Origin: Gammaproteobacteria bacterium
GTDB taxonomy: Bacteria; Pseudomonadota; Gammaproteobacteria; UBA9214
NCBI GenBank assembly: GCA_030635865.1
Contig: DAOVYA010000045.1
Span: 1 to 9,009, forward strand
Length of the DNA: 9,009 nucleotides
Reading direction: 5' to 3'
A program made the position numbers and the translations under genes. The notes beneath the pieces are model-generated. The model did not search any database. It was not told where the DNA came from and saw nothing but the letters and a program-made list of their open reading frames with translations. This document shows, in pieces, positions 1 through 5,258 of the stretch; within the stretch, counting starts at the first letter, position 1; every line of letters begins with the position of its first letter.

Positions 1-527
1 GCTCGGTGCGCGACTACCAGCCCGCCGCGCTGCAGTTGTCGGATATCAGCCAGCTGCTCTGGGCGGCGCAGGGTATTACCCACCCGAAGGGTTTTCGCAC
101 GGCGCCCTCGGCCGGCGCACTCTATCCGCTCGAACTCTACGTGGTCGCAGGCAATGTGAACGAGCTGGCGGCCGGCATGTATCACTACCAGGCGGACGGC
201 CATCGGCTGGCAAGGATGCAAAGCGGTGATCAACGCAAGTCACTGGCGCAGGCCGCACTTGCGCAGACCTGGGTCAAGGACGCGGCGGCCGTGGTGGTGT
301 TTGCAGCGGTGTATGACCGCACCACGCGTAAATACGCACAACGGGGTGTTCGCTACGTACACATGGAGGTTGGCCACGCTGCGCAGAATCTGTTCCTGCA
401 GGCTGAAGCGCTTGGGTTGGCGACAGTCGTTGTCGGCGCCTTTCGCGATGACGAGCTTGCCAATGTGTTGCAGCTGCCGGCTGAGGTGCGGCCGCTGCTA
501 TTGATGCCCGTCGGTCAAGGGCAGTGA
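1..527 (+). CDS. SagB/ThcOx-type FMN-dependent oxidoreductase (nitroreductase superfamily), 5'-truncated by window
   Basis: The frame is open from the first base to a TGA at 525-527, giving about 174 visible residues. The visible protein begins S-V-R-D-Y, part of the usual nitroreductase-family 'RRSxRxY' opening. The GTG at position 6 is therefore probably an internal Val codon, and the true start lies outside the window. Family marks seen are LLWAAQGIT, then RTAPSAGALYPLELYVV (FMN-binding region typical of the SagB branch), and near the end HMEVGHAAQNLFLQAEALGLATVVVGAF with a final LLLMPVG strand. Known members bind FMN; some oxidise azolines to azoles in RiPP clusters (SagB, McbC-like), but many stand-alone members have no known substrate. 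No cyclodehydratase, precursor peptide or transporter is visible downstream, so a toxin role is not supported here. The gene converges on the DUF502 gene, whose stop is 72 bp away. It is clearly G+C-rich compared with dbpA in the same window. Confidence 0.88.
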   Translation, partial: SVRDYQPAALQLSDISQLLWAAQGITHPKGFRTAPSAGALYPLELYVVAGNVNELAAGMYHYQADGHRLARMQSGDQRKSLAQAALAQTWVKDAAAVVVFAAVYDRTTRKYAQRGVRYVHMEVGHAAQNLFLQAEALGLATVVVGAFRDDELANVLQLPAEVRPLLLMPVGQGQ

Positions 528-553
528 GCCCGGAAGGAAAGGAATAGAGTTAA

Positions 554-609
554 AAGGGGACAGATTAATTCTTCTTTGGTCTGACGGCCTGCTAATGATT
601 TATCCCCTT
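554..609. terminator. Imperfect hairpin at the convergent SagB-like/DUF502 junction (possible bidirectional terminator)
   Basis: Bases 554-567 (AAGGGGACAGATTA) can pair with 596-609 (TGATTTATCCCCTT). The stem is 14 positions with one mismatch and two G-T wobbles, and the loop is about 28 nt. The right arm covers the TAA stop of the minus-strand DUF502 gene. There is no clean T-run directly after either arm, so intrinsic termination is an inference from position between convergent genes. The left arm carries a GGGGACAG motif resembling the inverted repeat found around the DUF4202 gene, so this may instead be another member of that repeat family. Confidence 0.35.
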
Positions 610-1208
610 GCCCCGGGGCGGGTAGCGCCAGTGACGCCGGCAGTCAGGATAAATCGCATCGCTTCCTCCATATTCATGTCGACCGGCCGGATAGCGCTTC
701 GAGGCATCAGTACGGCATAACCCCCAATCATGTAACTCAGGGGCAGGTAGACCAGGACACTGTCTTCTGCGCGAAAATCTTCAGGCAGGCTTTCCGGGTC
801 TGCCTGGGTAACGAAGCCGATCACCTGCATGCCGGTATCCCCAAACGTTACTGCCACCACCTGGTCGAATTCCTTCTTGGTGGACGGCGAAAAATAATTC
901 AGGAAGTCGCGTAAAGCCGGGTATATCGATTTGATGACGGGGGTGTGGTAGAGGAGTTTCTCCCCCGCGGCGAACAGCGTTCGAACCACGTAGGCATGCA
1001 TCAGCAATCCCGTGATGAACATTGCTACCAGCCCGGCAATGAGACCCATGCCGGGCTTGTACAGGTTTTCCGGCAGCCATAAGCGGATCATGTCGCCCAG
1101 CATGGATTCCATCGATATCGTAAACCAGTAGAGAAGATAGATCGTGAATACAACAGGCAGGATGGTCACCAGTCCCGTAAGAATTTGTTTGCTTATGAAT
1201 TTCACCAT
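600..1208 (-). CDS. DUF502 family membrane protein
   Basis: The product has 202 residues, the usual length for DUF502. Two hydrophobic segments are visible, at about residues 8-30 (ILTGLVTILPVVFTIYLLYW) and 53-75 (GMGLIAGLVAMFITGLLMHAYVV). A mostly soluble remainder follows with the family marks HTPVIKSIYPALRDF (88-102), FDQVVAV (114-120), GFVTQ, and a C-terminal GGYAVLMPRSAIRPVDMNMEEAMRFILTAGV (162-192). The protein is predicted to sit in the inner membrane with two helices. The biochemical role of DUF502 is not known to me and none can be read from the sequence. The ATG at 1206-1208 is well supported by a GGAGG Shine-Dalgarno at 1217-1221, 8 nt upstream. The gene is divergent from the DUF4202 gene across a 192-bp region and converges on the SagB-like gene. 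Confidence 0.88.
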   Translation of the reverse strand: MVKFISKQILTGLVTILPVVFTIYLLYWFTISMESMLGDMIRLWLPENLYKPGMGLIAGLVAMFITGLLMHAYVVRTLFAAGEKLLYHTPVIKSIYPALRDFLNYFSPSTKKEFDQVVAVTFGDTGMQVIGFVTQADPESLPEDFRAEDSVLVYLPLSYMIGGYAVLMPRSAIRPVDMNMEEAMRFILTAGVTGATRPGARG

Positions 1209-1216
1209 TTGAACTG

Positions 1217-1221
1217 CCTCC
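1217..1221 (-). promoter_or_regulatory. Shine-Dalgarno of the DUF502 gene
   Basis: GGAGG on the minus strand, 8 nt before the ATG at 1208. It is the strongest ribosome-binding site in the window and fixes the DUF502 start. Confidence 0.75.
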
Positions 1222-1269
1222 AGTAAAAACCAGTGCCCGGTTTGGAAAAGTCAGCATACACAAAAAAAC

Positions 1270-1329
1270 CAGGGGCAGACGCGCTTTCATTGCCGATATT
1301 CTCAATGAGTAAAACGTGGTCTGTCCCTG
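1270..1329. repeat. Possible hairpin in the DUF502/DUF4202 divergent region
   Basis: CAGGGGCAGAC at 1270-1280 is complementary to GTCTGTCCCTG at 1319-1329 in 10 of 11 positions, with the eleventh a G-T wobble and a 38-nt loop. The right arm is itself part of the 21-bp motif described separately, so the left arm looks like a degenerate further copy. In either orientation it would form in the leader or promoter region between the two divergent genes. Function is unknown. Confidence 0.4.
1309..1329 (-). repeat. 21-bp GGGACAG motif, left arm of inverted pair around DUF4202
   Basis: On the minus strand these 21 bases contain GGGACAGACCACGTTTT and are an exact reverse complement of 2022-2042. Similarity continues past one mismatch on each side. 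The arm lies 71 bp upstream of the DUF4202 ATG, inside the divergent intergenic region. Similar 'ggggacaga' motifs occur, from memory, as scattered repeats in gammaproteobacterial genomes; that link is recall and not shown by this sequence. Confidence 0.8.
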
Positions 1330-1400
1330 ATTGTTTGGAAAATGTGCTCTGAGACCATTTATCTGTAAAATAACATCCAGTCAGAAACAGGGTAACTTCC

Positions 1401-2009
1401 ATGTCTCAACAGCAAGCGATTCTCGACAAGGCAATGGCGCTTATAGATGCCGCAAACAGTGAGGACCCGAACCGGGTGACCGTGGATGGCAAGGACTGGC
1501 CGAAAGAACTGCTTTACTCCCAGCGTATGTCCGACATGTTAGCGCGCTTTGTGCCTGGTGCCGATGAGGCGATGCAGCTGGCGATTCGGGCGCAGCATGT
1601 ACAGCGCTGGAAATCCCCGCGTGACGCCTACCCGATGGATCGCATCGGCTACCTGCAATGGCGCAAGGATCTCTATAAAATCCAGGCAGAAACTGCGGCC
1701 GATCTGCTGGCACAGGCGGGCTATGGTGAAGACGTCATCGGCCGGGTCAAGCCGGCAATAGCAAAGCTGCAGATCAAGGAAAACCCGGACACGCAGTTGC
1801 TGGAAGATATTGCCGACCTGGTATTCATCGAACACTACCTGCAGGAATTCGCCGACAAGCATCCCGATTACGATGAGGACAAGTGGCTGGATATTATCCG
1901 CAAGACCTGGAAGAAGATGTCTGACGAGGCGCAGCAGTTCGCGCTATCCGGCAGTGTCAAGTTGCCCGAGCCATTGGTTCCGCTTATCCAGAAAGCGGTG
2001 TCAAAATAA
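1401..2009 (+). CDS. DUF4202 family protein
   Basis: The product is a soluble protein of 202 residues with no signal peptide or membrane segment. It matches my recollection of DUF4202: an N-terminal I-D-A-A-N-x-E-D-P-N-R (15-25), PKELLYSQRMSDML (34-47), RAQHVQRWKSPRDAYPMDRIGYLQWRKDLY (63-92), EDIADLVFIEHYL (135-147) and KWLDIIRKTWKKMS (161-174). Conserved His66, Asp76, Glu144 and His145 could form a metal site, but that is speculation; the family function is unknown to me. The ATG at 1401 has AGGG at 1389-1392, 8 nt upstream. A TAAAAT hexamer at 1366-1371 could be a -10 box, but no good -35 is seen. The gene and its upstream region are bracketed by a perfect 21-bp inverted repeat. The next gene (LMF-like) is convergent. 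Confidence 0.85.
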   Translation: MSQQQAILDKAMALIDAANSEDPNRVTVDGKDWPKELLYSQRMSDMLARFVPGADEAMQLAIRAQHVQRWKSPRDAYPMDRIGYLQWRKDLYKIQAETAADLLAQAGYGEDVIGRVKPAIAKLQIKENPDTQLLEDIADLVFIEHYLQEFADKHPDYDEDKWLDIIRKTWKKMSDEAQQFALSGSVKLPEPLVPLIQKAVSK

Positions 2010-2021
2010 TCAGAGAATAAC

Positions 2022-2042
2022 CAGGGACAGACCACGTTTTAC
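2022..2042 (+). repeat. 21-bp GGGACAG motif, right arm of inverted pair around DUF4202
   Basis: Exact reverse complement of 1309-1329, starting 13 bp after the DUF4202 stop codon and ending two bases before the palindromic element at 2045. The two arms enclose 692 bp containing the whole DUF4202 gene. Confidence 0.8.
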
Positions 2043-2044
2043 CC

Positions 2045-2122
2045 CGTCGTTGCGAGGAACGAAGCAATCTCCTGAATATTATTGTTAATTTAAAAGATTG
2101 CCGCGCTTCGCTCGCAATGACG
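2045..2122. repeat. CGTCATTGCGAG-type palindromic element, copy 1
   Basis: The left arm CGTCGTTGCGAGGAACGAAG plus CAATCT (2045-2070) is the inverted counterpart of AGATTGCCGCGCTTCG plus CTCGCAATGACG (2095-2122), and an A+T-rich 24-bp loop lies between. The outer 12 bp pair fully if one G-T wobble is allowed. The element is almost exactly centred between the convergent stops of DUF4202 (2009) and the LMF-like gene (2157), 35 and 34 bp from each. It could fold as a transcript hairpin in both directions, but no T-run marks it as a classical terminator. Spurious short peptides such as RHCERSAAI come from this element. Confidence 0.85.
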
Positions 2123-2156
2123 GCGAGAAGAAGATGATTGATTGGCCGTTTCCGGC

Positions 2157-3617
2157 TTATTCCCGCCGCTCAAGCCCTGGCAAGGGCGTAAACGGCCCGA
2201 GTGCGGTGCGTTTCCACCAGTGGCCGGTTTTCTCCCGTTCTTCAAAGTCAGTGAAATGGTATAGCCAGGCGTCCACCCGGATGTAGCGTGGCGGCCCGTT
2301 CGGGAAGGGGTTGTGCTCCAGCAGTGTGGTGACAGCGGGTGAGTTGTCCAGCAGCGCTTCCAGGAAATGACCGAACCAGGGAATATGCCGCGGGTGCAGG
2401 GTGACGAACCACATCTGCCAGTCGACTCGCGGCTGGTGCGGGATAATGAATTGCGGTCGCTCGTCCAGTCGATCCGGTTTGTATTTGAAGCGATACGGTT
2501 TCCATTCGATGCCATCGTGTGAGCCCAGCAGTTCGAGTTCAATTCTTCGCGTCGTCATGGTCGGGAAGACGTGGTACTTGTTGACGATGCTGTACACCGT
2601 CGTGTAGCGGAGCATGGTTGCGAGACTGCCGGGAATATATTTATTGGTGCCCAGTTCATAGATCTTCAGTGTGCCTGTGAACAGGATGAACGCAGCCAGC
2701 AGGCCGACGGCGTATTGTTTTGCCGTGTTGATTGTGGGTGCCGATGCCCGGCTTAATCTTTCCTGCAGGCCTTGCGGCAGTACACGCCGTATTGCCCGGT
2801 CATCGAACAGGAACAGACAGAGGATGATGGTCAGGAAGTTAATCCAGTTGTGGTTGCTGGTGAGGATAATCAGGACCTGCCAGAGAATCGTGAGCCAGGC
2901 GGCGGTAAAGCGCCAGCGCCGTGGCAGGAACATCATGAATGGCACCAGTATTTCAACGAACAGGGTGGCGCCGGTACCGAAGCGCAGCAGCCAGTCCGGC
3001 AGCTGGTGGACATACCAGGCCACCGGGTTCGGCAGGGGCTGTACTTCGAAGTAAGTGTCCAGCGCGGTGAGGCCTGACCAGGCGGGATCGCCGCTCGAGA
3101 GTTTTGAAATCCCCGACATAAACCGCAGGCGGAACAGCAGCCAGCGGAACAGCCAGATGACGACGCGCGATTGCGGGGTCAGGAAGATGGCCAGGAAGCC
3201 GGTTTCCAGCAGCAGGGTGTCCCACTGGAAATTCAGGAACGGCTGGCTGGCGTGGAACAGCGAAAGATATAAAACGAATGCGGTGATTAATGCCGGGCGT
3301 GATTTGATGTTGAGGATAATGAGCAGTGCGGCGATGCAGCCGGTTATGGCGGCACCGTTTAATGCGGCGTCGCTGGCGTTTATCCAGAACAGTACCGGGG
3401 TCTGGAAGTAGCGTTCGATCCCGGTGTTTTGTGCGATATCGGCCAGGCGTTCAGCGAAGGGCAGGATGCCCTGGCTGCCGGCCAACCCTTCGATCTGCAC
3501 GCCAATCGAGGCAAAGGCGATCAGGTAGATGCCGCCCAGCAGGCGCAGGAAGAGGGCCGAGACCAGTTGATAACCGCTGCCGGGGTAATTTTGTGCCTTT
3601 ATCCAGAGGTGGTGCAT
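2157..3617 (-). CDS. Lipase maturation factor (LMF1) family membrane protein
   Basis: The product has 486 residues. A membrane-embedded N-terminal part has about 6-8 hydrophobic segments, at about residues 19-42, 85-103, 109-123, 133-147, 151-167, 209-231, 236-254, 257-272 and 301-317. It carries the family signature RWLLFRLRFMSGISKL (158-173) followed by a GDPAW motif. A soluble C-terminal part (about 340-486) includes YSIVNKYHVFPTMTTRRIELELLGSHDG, EWKPYRFKYKP and PHQPRVDWQMWF, typical of LMF1-like proteins. In animals LMF1 assists folding of dimeric lipases in the ER; the bacterial role is not established, and no lipase gene is visible here. The ATG at 3615-3617 lies 28 bp after the dbpA stop. 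No Shine-Dalgarno is visible, so translation may depend on read-through from dbpA. The protein ends shortly before repeat copy 1. Confidence 0.87.
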   Translation of the reverse strand: MHHLWIKAQNYPGSGYQLVSALFLRLLGGIYLIAFASIGVQIEGLAGSQGILPFAERLADIAQNTGIERYFQTPVLFWINASDAALNGAAITGCIAALLIILNIKSRPALITAFVLYLSLFHASQPFLNFQWDTLLLETGFLAIFLTPQSRVVIWLFRWLLFRLRFMSGISKLSSGDPAWSGLTALDTYFEVQPLPNPVAWYVHQLPDWLLRFGTGATLFVEILVPFMMFLPRRWRFTAAWLTILWQVLIILTSNHNWINFLTIILCLFLFDDRAIRRVLPQGLQERLSRASAPTINTAKQYAVGLLAAFILFTGTLKIYELGTNKYIPGSLATMLRYTTVYSIVNKYHVFPTMTTRRIELELLGSHDGIEWKPYRFKYKPDRLDERPQFIIPHQPRVDWQMWFVTLHPRHIPWFGHFLEALLDNSPAVTTLLEHNPFPNGPPRYIRVDAWLYHFTDFEEREKTGHWWKRTALGPFTPLPGLERRE

Positions 3618-3645
3618 GACGAAAATTAAACTTGAATTCCGGTTT

Positions 3646-5028
3646 CTAGCGCAGCTTTCGTACCCTGAACATACGACCTTTTATTTTACCTTCCGCCAGA
3701 ATCTTCAATGCCTGTTTGGCAATCGGGCGCTCTACAGCTACATGAGCGTGGTTATCAGAAATATCGATTTTCCCGATTTGTTTGCCTGACAGACCGGTAT
3801 TCGCAGTCAAAGCACCCAATATATCACCCGCACGAACCTTGTTTTTACGGCCGCCATTAATGCACAGTGTCACCATCGGAGGACTTAATCTGAAGTTCTC
3901 CCGGGTTTTAAGAGAGGTTGTTTTATCTATTCTGACCGGGCTGTTTTGGTAATTATCTATTGCGTTGACCTTTTTCGCTTCCGAGGCCATGAATAAACTT
4001 AGCGCCAGGCCTGCATTGCCGGCACGGCCGGTACGGCCGATACGATGGATATGTATTTCCGGATCCGGTGATAACTCGAAGTTTATCACGGCCTGCAAGT
4101 CTTTAATATCCAGCCCGCGTGCAGCAACATCGGTTGCTATAAGAATTGAACTGCTTTTATTGGAAAACTGTACCAATACCTGGTCACGTTCACGTTGCTC
4201 AAGATCACCATGCAGGGCCAGCGCATGAAAACCCTGTCGCCATAATTCTTCAGCCAGTTCCTGGCATTGATTTTTTCTATTGCAAAACACCACACTCGAT
4301 TCAGGTCGATAATGCTGTAACAGGGCAACCAGTGTTTTGGTTCTTTCACCTTTTTCTATTTCATAGAAAATCTGCTCTATTTGTTTATTGTCATGCAGAC
4401 TTTCCACTCGAATATCAACGGGATCGCGCTGGATGGCATCACTGATGGTTTTTATTTCATCCGGGTAGGTCGCGGAAAATAACAGGGTTTGTCTTTGCGC
4501 AGGCGTCATCTCGATAATGCGCATGATGTCTTCATGAAAACCCATGTCGAGCATGCGGTCGGCCTCATCCAGCACCAGCATTTTCAATCCATCCGGTTTT
4601 AAAGTGCCTTTTTCAAGATGCTTTAATACCCGTCCCGGTGTACCGACCACGATGTGCGGGTTACGCTCCAGTGAGGCCAGTTGTGGGCCCATCGGTTTGC
4701 CTCCACACAAGGTGAGAATGTTGGTGTTGGGTATCGCGCGCGCAAGGAGACGAATTTCCTTGCTGACCTGATCGGCCAGTTCACGCGTTGGGCAAAGTAC
4801 CAGTGCCTGAGTTCGGTACGTTCTTGCCTTGAGTGTGTGCAATATGCCAATTGCGAATGCTGCCGTTTTCCCGCTGCCCGTTTTGGCCTGTGCCAGTAAA
4901 TCCCTGCCTTTCAGAATAGCGGGCAGGCTTTGTGCCTGTATCGGGGTCATAACCCGGTATTCCAGTGACTGGATATTGGCTAAAAGCCCAGGTGTTAAGG
5001 GCAGGGATGAGAAGGTGGTTGTGGTCAC
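3646..5028 (-). CDS. dbpA: ATP-dependent RNA helicase DbpA (DEAD-box)
   Basis: The 460-residue product is close to the E. coli length. The helicase core is complete: Q-motif region with TPIQ (28-31), Walker A AKTGSGKT (48-55), PTREL (80-84), GG (109-110), TPGR (130-133), DEAD (154-157), SAT (185-187), VVFCN (246-250), TDVAARGLDI (299-308) and HRIGRTGRAG (328-337). The C-terminal DbpA RNA-binding domain follows, about 385-458 (TLCINGGRKNKVRAGDILGAL ... IGKIDI ... KGRMFRVRKL). In known members this domain binds hairpin 92 of 23S rRNA and directs the helicase to late 50S subunit assembly in the cytoplasm. The start is a GTG at 5026-5028; an in-frame stop at 5035-5037 leaves no earlier start, and no strong Shine-Dalgarno is seen. 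The gene is more A+T-rich than the SagB-like gene. Repeat copy 2 fills the space upstream, and the LMF-like gene follows after 28 bp. Confidence 0.96.
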   Translation of the reverse strand: MTTTTFSSLPLTPGLLANIQSLEYRVMTPIQAQSLPAILKGRDLLAQAKTGSGKTAAFAIGILHTLKARTYRTQALVLCPTRELADQVSKEIRLLARAIPNTNILTLCGGKPMGPQLASLERNPHIVVGTPGRVLKHLEKGTLKPDGLKMLVLDEADRMLDMGFHEDIMRIIEMTPAQRQTLLFSATYPDEIKTISDAIQRDPVDIRVESLHDNKQIEQIFYEIEKGERTKTLVALLQHYRPESSVVFCNRKNQCQELAEELWRQGFHALALHGDLEQRERDQVLVQFSNKSSSILIATDVAARGLDIKDLQAVINFELSPDPEIHIHRIGRTGRAGNAGLALSLFMASEAKKVNAIDNYQNSPVRIDKTTSLKTRENFRLSPPMVTLCINGGRKNKVRAGDILGALTANTGLSGKQIGKIDISDNHAHVAVERPIAKQALKILAEGKIKGRMFRVRKLR

Positions 5029-5085
5029 GGGAATTCAGTATTTAGGAAATGGTTGGTTGAATGAATATTATCGTCATTGCACCCC

Positions 5086-5118
5086 AGGAGTACTTCCTTA
5101 GGATGGCTACGCCATCCT
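5086..5118. repeat. Two adjacent small hairpins inside repeat copy 2
   Basis: AGGAGTACTTCCT (5086-5098) forms a 5-bp stem including one wobble with a TAC loop. AGGATGGCTACGCCATCCT (5100-5118) forms a perfect 8-bp stem, also with a TAC loop. They lie in the part of copy 2 that is absent from copy 3, so they may be a separate small element inserted in it. No T-run follows. Confidence 0.6.
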
Positions 5119-5193
5119 TCAGGGCGCGGCGCAGCGCGGCAATCTCGTGAAGCTGGCAGCGGACTTTATGAGATTGCCGCGTCACTTCGTTCC

Positions 5194-5247
5194 TCGCAAT
5201 GACGGGAAAAGGGGTCGCAATGACGGGAAAAGGGGTCGCAATGACGG
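5194..5247. repeat. 21-bp tandem repeat, about 2.6 units
   Basis: Units 5194-5214 and 5215-5235 are identical (TCGCAATGACGGG followed by AAAAGGGG). A third partial unit, TCGCAATGACGG, occupies 5236-5247. Each unit carries the terminal core of the palindromic element. The array ends 12 bp from the recQ stop codon. Confidence 0.9.
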
Positions 5248-5258
5248 AGTTTCGTTAA

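Larger units (their letters stand above)
5072..5247. repeat. CGTCATTGCGAG-type palindromic element, copy 2, with internal insert and iterated tail
   Basis: The element begins with CGTCATTGC (5072-5080). After a stretch not matching copy 3 (about 5081-5130) it resumes with GCAATCTCGTGAAGCTGGCAG (about 5139-5159) and then GAGATTGCCGCGTCACTTCG to GCAATGACG (5170-5204). The last two parts match copy 3 (7952-8044) almost base for base. The tail iterates the terminal core (described separately). The element occupies most of the 230-bp gap between the recQ stop (5259) and the dbpA start (5028), leaving only about 43 bp for a dbpA promoter and leader unless the element supplies it. Confidence 0.82.

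Noticed and set aside
6..8. GTG at 6 as the start of the SagB-like gene
   Set aside because: The frame is open upstream, and S-V-R-D-Y matches an internal family motif, so the gene is cut by the window.
781..1305. 174-codon minus-strand frame over the DUF502 gene
   Set aside because: It is a shadow frame: the DUF502 frame has family motifs and a good Shine-Dalgarno, while this one has neither.
1331..1371. Sigma-70 promoter for DUF4202 (TTGTTT / TAAAAT)
   Set aside because: The -10-like hexamer is fair, but no -35 lies at proper spacing, so it is not listed as a feature.
2090..2542. 150-codon minus-strand frame overlapping the LMF-like gene
   Set aside because: It lies in another frame of a clearly conserved gene and ends in repeat-derived peptide (RRHCERSAAIF).
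3618..3645. Promoter or terminator between dbpA and the LMF-like gene
   Set aside because: The 28 bp contain no stem, T-run or recognisable promoter boxes. Co-transcription is the simpler reading.
5194..5247. Short repeats as a possible CRISPR array
   Set aside because: Units are 21 bp directly joined, only 2.6 copies, with no unique spacers, and they derive from the end of the neighbouring palindromic element.
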